DNA of 14,333 nt. Origin: Proteobacteria bacterium ST_bin11 (GTDB lineage Bacteria; Pseudomonadota; Gammaproteobacteria; Methylococcales; Methylomonadaceae). Where the stretch lies: contig MSXO01000042.1 in the NCBI GenBank assembly GCA_002083615.1, forward strand, positions 1 through 14,333, given 5' to 3'. The notes under the pieces were generated by a model that was not told where the DNA came from, searched no databases, and worked only from the letters and a program-made list of their open reading frames with translations. The position numbers and the translations under genes were made by a program. Of this stretch, positions 6,603 to 13,543 are shown in pieces (within the stretch, counting starts at the first letter, position 1; each line of letters starts with the position of its first letter).

Positions 6603-8449
6603 GGCTGGGCATCCTTTTTCTGATTGAGATAAGCATCGATAATTTCACCCGCTATCGGTGCCGCGACCGAGCCGCCGTGACCGCCGTGTTCGGCGATAAT
6701 TGCCACCGCGATTTGCGGATCGTGGACCGGCGCGAAGGCAATGAACAAAGCATGATCGCGCATCTTAAAGTCGATAGCGTCTTCGTTGTATTTCTCCTCC
6801 TGCTTGATAGTAAACACCTGCGCAGTACCTGTCTTGCCGGCAATTTGATAGGAGATAGCTTTGGCCAACCGTCCGGCAGTCCCGCGGGAACCGTGGACGA
6901 CGTTAGTCATACTCTTGATGATATTCTCGACATTTTGGGTCTTCAAGGGAATCACAGCATCGGCCTTGCCGCCGATCATATCGGCATAATCAGCGCTGAT
7001 AATGCTGTGAACCAAATGCGGCGTGATCACCTTGCCATAGCTGGCCAGAGTCGCCGTGGCATGCGCCAACTGCAAGGGGGTGGCTTGTGTGTAACCCTGC
7101 CCGATGCCGGTAATCAATGTTTCGCCGGGAAACCAGGCCTGACTGCGGTAATGTCTTTTCCAATCCTTGGACGGCATCAAACCGTCGACTTCACCGACCA
7201 AGTCAATACCGGTTTTCCGACCGAAACTGAATTTATCCATAAACGCATGCATCTTATCGATACCCAATGCCAGAGCCAAATCGTAAAAAAACACGTCGCA
7301 GGATTGAGTGATTGCATCGTTCATGTCGACCATACCGTGCCCCCCCTTTTTCCAGTCGCGATACTTGTGATCGACATTCGGCAATTTGTAATAGCCGGGA
7401 CAGAATAAGCGGTGGTTGAACTCGGTAACGCCATATTCCAGTCCAGCCAAGGCCAAAAACGGTTTGACGGTCGAACCGGGCGGATACTGGCCGCGCAAGG
7501 CCCGGTTATAGAGCGGCTGATCCGGCGAATCCTGCAAGGCCTTGTATTCTTTGCCGGAAATACCCGAAACAAACGGATTGGGGTCGAAACCGGGCCGGCT
7601 GGCGAAAACCAGTACGCCACCAGTCTTGATTTCAATGGCGACCGCCGCACCGTTGTATTCGGATAAGGCCTCGTAGGCGATTCTCTGTAAATCGACATCC
7701 AAGGTTAGGTAGATGTTAGAACCGGATACCGGCTCCACCGTCGCCACGGTGTTGACTGCCCTGGCCTGAGCGTTGGTTTCTATCTCTTCGTAACCGGCGG
7801 TGCCTAACAGATGCTCTTCATAGGTTTTCTCAATACCTGTTTTACCAATGTGGTTGGTACCGCGATACTTCGCCAGCGGCAAGGTTTGCATTTCCTTCTC
7901 ATTGATCCGGCCCACATAGCCCACCACATGGGAAGCCAAATCGCCGTAAGGATAATGCCGCACCAAACGCGCATAGACATCGACACCGGGGAAGTACGGC
8001 CTGACCACGGCAAATTTAGCCACGTCCTCATCACTAAGATTTTGCAACAACGGCGTGCTGGTGAAGGCTTTGTTACGTTTGCGCTGCTTTTGAAACAGAT
8101 CGATTTTTTCTTCGGAAATATCCAACAGCTTTTGCAGTCTGCCCAAGGTGTCGTCGAGATTTTCGATTTGTTCCGGAATCAGTTCCAAACTGTAGGTGGG
8201 CACGTTTTCCGCCAGCATCCGACCTTTGCGGTCGTAAATCACCCCGCGAGTGGGCGGCAGCGGCGAAATCTTGATGCGATTATCCTTGGATAGCGTCGCA
8301 TAGTGCTCATGACCGACCACCTGCAAATACACCAACCGGATCACCAAACCGGCAATCAAGAACAGAATCAAGATGAATGCCGCGACGATGCGACTTAAAA
8401 ACAAGCGGCTTTCGGCGAGCGGGTCTTTGATGGCGAATTTTCTATCCAT
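6599..8449 (-). CDS. mrdA: Penicillin-binding protein 2, elongation-specific transpeptidase
   Basis: 616 residues, typical for class B PBP2. A short cytoplasmic tail and one membrane helix (about 21-43) precede the dimerisation/pedestal domain, which includes RGVIYDRKGRMLA (68-80), and then the transpeptidase domain. Active-site motifs are all seen: S326-T-V-K329 in PPGSTVKPF, S383-C-D385 in the SxN position, and K539-T-G541. It cross-links stem peptides made available by RodA and activates RodA through the pedestal. The Asp in SCD differs from the textbook SxN; I recall this being usual for PBP2 proteins but cannot check it here. Start ATG at 8449 lies 6 nt after the mreD stop with only a weak GGGG upstream, so coupling to mreD translation is likely. 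Confidence 0.96.
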   Translation of the reverse strand: MDRKFAIKDPLAESRLFLSRIVAAFILILFLIAGLVIRLVYLQVVGHEHYATLSKDNRIKISPLPPTRGVIYDRKGRMLAENVPTYSLELIPEQIENLDDTLGRLQKLLDISEEKIDLFQKQRKRNKAFTSTPLLQNLSDEDVAKFAVVRPYFPGVDVYARLVRHYPYGDLASHVVGYVGRINEKEMQTLPLAKYRGTNHIGKTGIEKTYEEHLLGTAGYEEIETNAQARAVNTVATVEPVSGSNIYLTLDVDLQRIAYEALSEYNGAAVAIEIKTGGVLVFASRPGFDPNPFVSGISGKEYKALQDSPDQPLYNRALRGQYPPGSTVKPFLALAGLEYGVTEFNHRLFCPGYYKLPNVDHKYRDWKKGGHGMVDMNDAITQSCDVFFYDLALALGIDKMHAFMDKFSFGRKTGIDLVGEVDGLMPSKDWKRHYRSQAWFPGETLITGIGQGYTQATPLQLAHATATLASYGKVITPHLVHSIISADYADMIGGKADAVIPLKTQNVENIIKSMTNVVHGSRGTAGRLAKAISYQIAGKTGTAQVFTIKQEEKYNEDAIDFKMRDHALFIAFAPVHDPQIAVAIIAEHGGHGGSVAAPIAGEIIDAYLNQKKDAQP

Positions 8450-8455
8450 GCCCCG

Positions 8456-8944
8456 TTAAACGATGCGCGCCATTACCCGAATATAGCGCAGCACCACAAA
8501 CACCAGCGGCCACACCAACGTGCCGGACAGCACCGGGTACCAGAACGCCACAGGCAGGCGATTACCGGTTTGCATGCTTTCCATACCGAAAATAATGCTC
8601 TGCGATGCAAACAAACTGAAAAACACAAACAAGCATTGCTGCAGCATTGGAAATTGCCGCAAACGCCGATGCTCGTTGATACTCAAATAGCAGATCAACG
8701 CATAGATCAAGGCGTACTGACCGAGTAACCGACCGGTTAACACATCGGTGAACAAACCGATCCACCAAGCGCTAAACACCCCAAATCGCTCCGGCAACGC
8801 AATCGACCAATAAATCAACACCAGGACGATCCAGTCGGGATTAAAAACATCCATACTGGGAAACAGCGACATCACCCGCAAGACCATCGCAGCGCCGACG
8901 GTAAGAAAGAAGTAAGCGGTAGCGGCAAAATCAAGGCGCGACAT
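8456..8944 (-). CDS. mreD: Rod shape-determining membrane protein MreD
   Basis: 162 residues, normal for MreD, with about five hydrophobic helices. The N-terminal half carries the family pattern around PDWIVLVLIYW, PERFGVFSAWWIGL and GRLLGQYALIYA. It is an inner-membrane component that works with MreC to connect MreB filaments to PBP2-RodA. I chose ATG at 8944 because AAGGAAG lies 6 nt upstream and the protein then begins MSRLDFAA, as a membrane protein should; a GTG at 8986 would add 14 polar residues and overlap mreC more. With the chosen start the gene overlaps the mreC end by 14 nt, which implies translational coupling. Confidence 0.94.
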   Translation of the reverse strand: MSRLDFAATAYFFLTVGAAMVLRVMSLFPSMDVFNPDWIVLVLIYWSIALPERFGVFSAWWIGLFTDVLTGRLLGQYALIYALICYLSINEHRRLRQFPMLQQCLFVFFSLFASQSIIFGMESMQTGNRLPVAFWYPVLSGTLVWPLVFVVLRYIRVMARIV

Positions 8945-9821
8945 TATTGGCTTCCTTGGGCTCTGCCGGCACTTTAGCTGGCTCACCTAACACAACCGGC
9001 GTGGAATGACTCCAGACAATCAGAAACTCGTGACTTCTATCCAGTTCTGCTTTGGGTGTGGCGTATATATTGGCGAAAGATTTGTCCGGTCTGGCTTCGA
9101 ACTTATCGACCACCGCCACCGGGTAACCAGCCGGAAACACGCCGCCTAGCCCGGAAGTAACCAGTAAATCGCCTGGCACAATGTCGGCGTTATTGGCAAG
9201 AAACGGTAAATGCAGCCGATTGGGTTGGCCTGTCCCAAAAGCGATAGTACGTAAACCGTTCCGGTTGACCTGCACCGGTATGGCATGATCGGGATCGGTG
9301 ATCAGCATCACTTCAGAGCTTGACGGCAGTGCTCGCACCACCTGCCCAACTATACCGTTGGCATCCAATACCGGTTGTTCCGGATGCACACCAAAACGTG
9401 AGCCCTTGTTGACCACTACCGTATGTTCATAGGGCGCCAACTTTACGGAAACCAACTCAGCAACCAGTACTTGCTCGCCAAGCTGAAAAGAGTTTTCCAA
9501 CAGCATCCGCAGTCGAGTGTTTTCTTTTTCCAAGGCCGCGAATTTCAGTAATTTTGCATCGTTGACGAACTGAGCTTCTTTCAAGCGGCGATTTTCTTTT
9601 TGCAACTCGACAAAAGAAATAATCGTTCCGGACAAGGTCTGGTAAAAATCCACCGGCAGACTGGCAAGCGACTGTAGAGGATAAGTTAACACCGACAACA
9701 AGGAGCGCACCCGATCCAAACGTTCAGTACGGTAATCGATCACTAGCATGGAAACTGATACCAGTAATGCCACCAGTAAACGGGTGTTAAGTGAAGGGCC
9801 TTTGGCAAATAAGAGTTTTAT
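8931..9821 (-). CDS. mreC: Rod shape-determining protein MreC, apparently started at an AUA codon
   Basis: Periplasmic scaffold of the elongation complex that binds PBP2. From 9821 the product is 296 residues: a short cytoplasmic tail with KLLFAKGPSLNTR, one membrane helix (about 14-30), a coiled coil (about 71-111, with LQKENRRLK and LEKENTRLR) and the C-terminal beta-domain pair. The only standard start is GTG at 9773, which has no Shine-Dalgarno, removes 16 residues and leaves a very short helix. Upstream of it the frame still encodes a GPSL-x-x-RL stretch resembling E. coli MreC (KPIFSRGPSLQIRL). It ends at a TAG four codons above an ATA codon at 9819-9821, where ATG would be expected, and AGAGG at 9828-9832 sits 6 nt before that ATA. 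I therefore place the start there. Sequencing error or a strain mutation is the alternative. The family call itself is secure. Confidence 0.9.
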   Translation of the reverse strand: MKLLFAKGPSLNTRLLVALLVSVSMLVIDYRTERLDRVRSLLSVLTYPLQSLASLPVDFYQTLSGTIISFVELQKENRRLKEAQFVNDAKLLKFAALEKENTRLRMLLENSFQLGEQVLVAELVSVKLAPYEHTVVVNKGSRFGVHPEQPVLDANGIVGQVVRALPSSSEVMLITDPDHAIPVQVNRNGLRTIAFGTGQPNRLHLPFLANNADIVPGDLLVTSGLGGVFPAGYPVAVVDKFEARPDKSFANIYATPKAELDRSHEFLIVWSHSTPVVLGEPAKVPAEPKEANNVAP

Positions 9822-9937
9822 GGCAAACCTCTAACAATCAAAACGCGACAAGCAAGACCGACACCTATCGACGCGAAAGCAAGAACAATCAACCTCCGCT
9901 GGCTGGCACAGCATGTGCGGAGCGGCATAAATTTCAT
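9818..9937 (-). CDS. Possible 39-codon upstream ORF in the mreC leader
   Basis: An open frame runs from ATG at 9937, just after the mreB terminator-like stem, to a TAA at 9818-9820. The product starts MKFMPLRTCC and has a hydrophobic middle (LIVLAFASIGVG). Its stop overlaps the proposed AUA start of mreC as ATAA, a geometry seen in translational coupling. No Shine-Dalgarno precedes its ATG, and a strong GGAGG at 9893-9897 lies inside it. I recognise no family. It could be a leader peptide or simply chance in a 180-nt spacer. Confidence 0.2.
   Translation of the reverse strand: MKFMPLRTCCASQRRLIVLAFASIGVGLACRVLIVRGLP
9828..9832 (-). promoter_or_regulatory. Ribosome binding site deciding the mreC start
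   Basis: On the minus strand this reads AGAGG, with the spacer TTTGCC (6 nt) before ATA at 9821. No comparable site exists before the GTG at 9773. It is the main local signal that mreC translation begins at the AUA codon. Confidence 0.5.
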
Positions 9938-9980
9938 AGAAAAGGCCGCTGTAGCCACTTTGCGCGGCTACAGCGGCCTT
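9938..9980 (-). terminator. Rho-independent terminator or attenuator between mreB and mreC
   Basis: AAGGCCGCTGTAGCC (9942-9956) and GGCTACAGCGGCCTT (9966-9980) form a perfect 15-bp G+C-rich stem with a 9-nt loop. As minus-strand RNA it ends in a short U-rich tail, UUUUCU. The plus-strand side has no T-run, so it serves mreB transcription. The stem starts 24 nt after the mreB stop. With no strong promoter visible before mreC, partial read-through would give more MreB than MreC/MreD. Confidence 0.75.
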
Positions 9981-10003
9981 CCAGAGATAGCTCGGTGCGG
10001 CGC

Positions 10004-11047
10004 TTATTCCAAGGAAAACGCCGAAGCACCTTTAGAGTCCAACATTTCCAGCACCATACCGCCGCCGCGCGCAACGCAGGTCAACGGATCGTCAGCGATA
10101 TAGACCGGCAGACCAGTTTCTTCGGAAATCAAGCGGTCGATATCTTTTAACAACGCGCCACCGCCAGTCAAGACAATACCCCGGCTAGCTACATCAGCTC
10201 CTAGCTCGGGTGGAGTTTGCTCCAGCGCGACTTTCACCGCGCTGACAATACCGGATAATGGCTCTTGCAAGGCTTCCAAAATTTCGTTGCTGTTCAGCGA
10301 AAAACTACGTGGCACGCCCTCGGCCAGATTGCGACCGGTAACTTGCATTTCCCGCACTTCACTGCCGGGATAAGCCGCACCGATTTGGTGTTTAATTTTT
10401 TCGGCTGTCGCTTCACCGATCAAGGTACCGTAATTACGGCGCACATAGCTAATGATGGCATCGTCAAAGCGGTCGCCGCCGATTCGGACTGAGGCGGAAT
10501 AAACAATACCATTCAAGGAAATCACCGCCACTTCTGAAGTACCGCCGCCTATGTCCAAAACCATGGAACCATGTGCTGTATCCACCGGCAAACCGGCCCC
10601 TACCGCAGCCGACATCGGTTCTTCGATCAGATACACTTCTCTAGCACCCGCCATGGCCGCCGATTCGCGTATCGCCCGACGCTCCACTTGGGTAGAACCG
10701 CATGGTACGCAGATCAAAATCCGCGGACTGGGGCGTAATAGTTTGTTTTCATGCACTTTTTTGATAAAAAATCGCAGCATGCGTTCGGTGACGGCGAAGT
10801 CGGCAATGACACCGTCTTTTAGCGGCCGGATTGCGGTGATATTGCCTGGCGTGCGGCCTAGCATGCTTTTCGCATCAGCGCCGATGGCGGCGATAGTTTT
10901 TTGACCGCGGATTTTGTCTTCTTTAATCGCCACCACGGAAGGCTCGTTGAGTACGATTCCCTGGCCTGGAACATAAATTAACGTATTTGCCGTCCCTAAA
11001 TCGATCGACAAATCATTGGAAAAGAGGCCACGAATTCTTTTAAACAT
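10004..11047 (-). CDS. mreB: Actin-like rod shape-determining protein MreB
   Basis: 347 residues, the exact usual length. It is a cytoplasmic ATP-binding filament protein that lies on the inner membrane and steers side-wall synthesis. Actin-fold motifs are clear: phosphate-1 loop SIDLGTANTLIY (14-25), connecting region with LIEEPMSAA (140-148), phosphate-2 loop LDIGGGTSEVAVIS (164-177) and adenosine motif VLTGGGALLKDID (292-304). The N-terminal MFKRIRGLFS is an amphipathic membrane-binding segment. Start ATG at 11047 fits the conserved N-terminus; AGGG lies about 11 nt upstream. It is the first gene of the minus-strand run, divergent from gatC, and a strong terminator-like stem follows it. 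Confidence 0.98.
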   Translation of the reverse strand: MFKRIRGLFSNDLSIDLGTANTLIYVPGQGIVLNEPSVVAIKEDKIRGQKTIAAIGADAKSMLGRTPGNITAIRPLKDGVIADFAVTERMLRFFIKKVHENKLLRPSPRILICVPCGSTQVERRAIRESAAMAGAREVYLIEEPMSAAVGAGLPVDTAHGSMVLDIGGGTSEVAVISLNGIVYSASVRIGGDRFDDAIISYVRRNYGTLIGEATAEKIKHQIGAAYPGSEVREMQVTGRNLAEGVPRSFSLNSNEILEALQEPLSGIVSAVKVALEQTPPELGADVASRGIVLTGGGALLKDIDRLISEETGLPVYIADDPLTCVARGGGMVLEMLDSKGASAFSLE

Positions 11048-11161
11048 TTTATGCAGTACCCTAAGCGCACACGGAAAATCCGACTACTTTAACAATCAAG
11101 CAGGTATTTGAGCAAGATATAAAGTATCATAGTTTTACTAAGAAAACCTGGAGTTAGCAGA
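11048..11161. promoter_or_regulatory. Divergent mreB/gatC promoter region
   Basis: This 114-nt A+T-rich gap must drive both blocks. At 11125-11131 the sequence TATCATA gives a -10-like TATCAT on the plus strand (11125-11130) and TATGAT on the minus strand (11131-11126), each 5 of 6 to consensus and almost fully overlapping. No matching -35 stands out on either strand. A weaker plus-strand pair is TTGAGC at 11108 with TAGTTT at 11130; a weaker minus-strand pair is TTGCTC with TTAAAG 17 nt away. GGAG at 11150-11153 is the gatC ribosome site, 8 nt before its ATG. The assignment rests on gene arrangement more than on box quality. Confidence 0.5.
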
Positions 11162-11449
11162 ATGTCGTTAACGGCGAATGACGTTAAAAAAATCGCTCAC
11201 CTGGCAAGGCTGGGCATTGCTGAACAAGATGTCGAACACTATGCAAAAGACCTATCTGGCGTACTGGAATTAATGACCCAGATGGGCCAATTAAATACCG
11301 CCGGTGTGACACCAATGGCCCACCCGCTGGATCAAATGCAGCGACTGCGCGAAGACGCCGTCACTGAGACCGACCAGCGTGACCATTTCCAAACCATCGC
11401 CCCGCAAACCGAAGCCGGATTGTACCTAGTTCCCAAAGTCATCGATTAA
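11162..11449 (+). CDS. gatC: Aspartyl/glutamyl-tRNA amidotransferase subunit C
   Basis: 95 residues, the family's normal size. GatC is a small helical subunit that wraps around and stabilises GatA against GatB. Recognisable features are the N-terminal VKKIAHLARLGI stretch, the middle GVLELMTQM segment and the TPMAHPLDQMQRLREDAVTE region that ends in LYLVPKVID. The start ATG has GGAG 8 nt upstream. gatA follows after 8 nt, so the two are co-translated. Confidence 0.96.
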   Translation: MSLTANDVKKIAHLARLGIAEQDVEHYAKDLSGVLELMTQMGQLNTAGVTPMAHPLDQMQRLREDAVTETDQRDHFQTIAPQTEAGLYLVPKVID

Positions 11450-11457
11450 GGACGATT

Positions 11458-12909
11458 ATGCACAAAAAAACCCTCAGCGAACTGGCAGCCGGGCTGCGCA
11501 GTAAAGAATTTTCCAGCGTTGAGCTCACCCAATTCTTCTTGGACCGCATAAGCCAGCACCAAGATCTAAATGCGTTTATCACCGTTAGCGCAGAAAGCGC
11601 CTTGCAACAAGCTCAGGCCGCTGATCAATTGCTTGCAGCCGGCAACGCCGGACCGCTGACCGGCATCCCCATCGCCCAAAAAGACATTTTCTGCACGCTA
11701 GGCACTAAAACCAGCTGCGGCTCGAAAATGTTGGACAATTTTATCGCACCCTACAACGCCACCGTTGTTGATCACTTCAACAGCGCCGGTGCAGTCATGC
11801 TGGGCAAATTGAACATGGACGAATTTGCCATGGGTTCGTCAAACGAAACCAGTTTCTATGGCCCGGTGCGCACCCCTTGGGCAACCGATTGCGTGCCCGG
11901 CGGCTCGTCCGGTGGCTCAGCAGCAGCCGTAGCGGCACGCCTGGCGCCGGCTGTGACAGGCACCGATACCGGCGGCTCGATTCGACAGCCAGCGGCATTG
12001 TGCGGCATCACTGGTTTAAAACCGACTTACGGCCGGGTGTCGCGCTACGGCATGATCGCTTACGCTTCCAGTCTGGATCAGGGCGGACCGATGACCCGGA
12101 GCGCCGAAGATGCCGCCCTGTTGATGCAAGTCATGGCCGGCTTCGATCCTAAAGACTCCACCAGCATGAATCAAGCGGTGCCAGACTATAGCGCCGGCCT
12201 GAACGATAGTCTGCAAGGTTTGAAGATCGGTCTACCAAAACAGTTTTTTAGCGCCGAACTCGACAGCCAGATGGCCGCCTCCATCCAGGCCGCCATCGGC
12301 GAATATCAAAAACTCGGCGCGGAAGTCAAAGAGGTGGATATGCCCAGCCTCAATTTGGCAATTCCGGCCTATTACGTCATTGCTTCGGCCGAATGCTCGT
12401 CCAACCTCTCCCGTTACGATGGGGTGCGTTTTGGTTATCGCTGTCAAAACCCGGCAGACTTGACCGACCTTTATACCCGTTCACGCGGCGAGGCTTTCGG
12501 TGCCGAAGTAAAACGCCGGATTCTGATGGGCGCATACGCGCTGTCGGCGGGTTATTACGATGCTTATTATCTAAAAGCGCAACAAGTGCGCCGCTTGATC
12601 AGCGAAGACTTCAAGCGCGCTTTGAGCGAAGTCGATGTATTGATGGGCCCGGTTACACCCAGTACCGCATTCCGCATCGGCGAAAAAACCAGCGACCCGA
12701 TTCAGATGTATCTCGAAGACATTTACACAATAGCCATCAACCTGGCCGGACTGCCAGCCATGTCGATTCCGGCCGGCTTCATTGACGGCAAACCGGTGGG
12801 ATTGCATGTGATCGGCAACTATTTCAGCGAAGCCAGACTGCTGAATGTCGGCCATCGCTACCAGCAAGTTACCGACTGGCATTTGCAAGTACCCAAGGGC
12901 TTCGAATAA
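11458..12909 (+). CDS. gatA: Aspartyl/glutamyl-tRNA amidotransferase subunit A
   Basis: 483 residues, matching family length. It is the amidase-signature subunit that releases ammonia from glutamine (or asparagine) and passes it to GatB to amidate Glu-tRNAGln and/or Asp-tRNAAsn in the cytoplasm. The Ser-cisSer-Lys triad is intact: K75 in PIAQKDIF, S150 in PGGSSGGSAAA and S174 in TDTGGSIRQPA, each offset by exactly four from the S. aureus numbering I recall (79/154/178). Start ATG follows AAGGA by 5 nt. The next gene is not gatB but an Uma2-family gene 13 nt downstream. Which tRNA is the target depends on whether GlnRS and AsnRS exist elsewhere, which the window cannot show. Confidence 0.97.
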   Translation: MHKKTLSELAAGLRSKEFSSVELTQFFLDRISQHQDLNAFITVSAESALQQAQAADQLLAAGNAGPLTGIPIAQKDIFCTLGTKTSCGSKMLDNFIAPYNATVVDHFNSAGAVMLGKLNMDEFAMGSSNETSFYGPVRTPWATDCVPGGSSGGSAAAVAARLAPAVTGTDTGGSIRQPAALCGITGLKPTYGRVSRYGMIAYASSLDQGGPMTRSAEDAALLMQVMAGFDPKDSTSMNQAVPDYSAGLNDSLQGLKIGLPKQFFSAELDSQMAASIQAAIGEYQKLGAEVKEVDMPSLNLAIPAYYVIASAECSSNLSRYDGVRFGYRCQNPADLTDLYTRSRGEAFGAEVKRRILMGAYALSAGYYDAYYLKAQQVRRLISEDFKRALSEVDVLMGPVTPSTAFRIGEKTSDPIQMYLEDIYTIAINLAGLPAMSIPAGFIDGKPVGLHVIGNYFSEARLLNVGHRYQQVTDWHLQVPKGFE

Positions 12910-12922
12910 CACGGGAGGCAAA

Positions 12923-13525
12923 ATGGCGCCAATCACGCAATTATCGCAATTAGACCCCAACGGCATCTACAGCTACGCCGACTATTTGACTTGGCAGCTC
13001 GAAGAATCTGTCGAGCTAATCAAGGGTAAGATCATGGCGATGTCGCCTGCGCCAAATGTCAAGCATCAAAGGATTGCGCTTAAGTTACTGCGGCCAATTG
13101 ACAACTACTTCTTGCACAAAAATTGTGAAGTCTTTATTGCCCCCTTCGACGTCAAACTATACGACCGCCGGAAATCGCTGCTCAAAAATGGCGAAGCGTT
13201 TAGTGTCGTGCAACCCGACCTGTGCTTGATTTGCGATAAGGACAAACTGACCGAGCAAGGCTGCGACGGCGCACCCGATTGGATCATTGAAGTGCTATCC
13301 CCGGGCAATAGCGGCAAAGAAGTTCGCCTGAAATACGATTTATACGAAGAAAGCGGTGTCAGCGAATACTGGCTGGTATTCCCCTACGAGCAGATCGTGC
13401 AGCAATTTGTGCTGGACGAGCAGGGCAAATACCAATTGCGCGGTTTGTATCCCGGCAACGAAATTGCAACCCCGCATTTATTCCCCGACCTGCAAATCGA
13501 CTTGAACGACGTTTTTGCCGAATAA
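12923..13525 (+). CDS. Uma2 family (DUF820) PD-(D/E)XK-like putative endonuclease
   Basis: 200 residues, typical of Uma2/DUF820 proteins, which belong to the restriction-endonuclease-like fold and are mostly uncharacterised. Expected residues are present: E31 in the VELIKGKI strand, the MSPAP loop (40-44), D99 in VVQPDL, E123 in WIIEVLSPGN and K138 in RLKYDLYEESGVSEYW. The nuclease centre thus looks complete, although no substrate is known to me. Start ATG at 12923 has GGGAGG just upstream with a 4-nt spacer; longer in-frame starts lie inside gatA and lack this. It sits 13 nt after gatA and 18 nt before gatB, same strand, so it should be co-transcribed with gatCAB. Uma2 genes often occur in many dispersed copies, so insertion into a housekeeping operon is the likely history (inference). 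Confidence 0.85.
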   Translation: MAPITQLSQLDPNGIYSYADYLTWQLEESVELIKGKIMAMSPAPNVKHQRIALKLLRPIDNYFLHKNCEVFIAPFDVKLYDRRKSLLKNGEAFSVVQPDLCLICDKDKLTEQGCDGAPDWIIEVLSPGNSGKEVRLKYDLYEESGVSEYWLVFPYEQIVQQFVLDEQGKYQLRGLYPGNEIATPHLFPDLQIDLNDVFAE

Positions 13526-13543
13526 GCTTTAAAGGAACCAAGA

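Noticed and set aside
6560..7408. 282-codon plus-strand open frame opposite mrdA and rodA
   Set aside because: It lies antisense to two securely identified genes with intact motifs, and its translation shows no family resemblance.
8945..8986. GTG at 8986 as start of mreD
   Set aside because: It would add 14 polar residues to a membrane protein and enlarge the mreC overlap; ATG 8944 has AAGGAAG at 6 nt.
9773..9821. Starting mreC at GTG 9773 (280 residues)
   Set aside because: No ribosome site precedes it, it removes the conserved GPSL tail and leaves a membrane helix of only about 11 hydrophobic residues.
12845..12922. Upstream in-frame extension of the Uma2 gene into gatA
   Set aside because: The extension lies within gatA and lacks a ribosome site; ATG 12923 follows GGGAGG.
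12393..12966. Open frames overlapping gatA (plus 12393-12785, minus 12571-12966)
   Set aside because: Out-of-frame or antisense shadows of gatA; the residue mix is not protein-like and no ribosome sites are seen.
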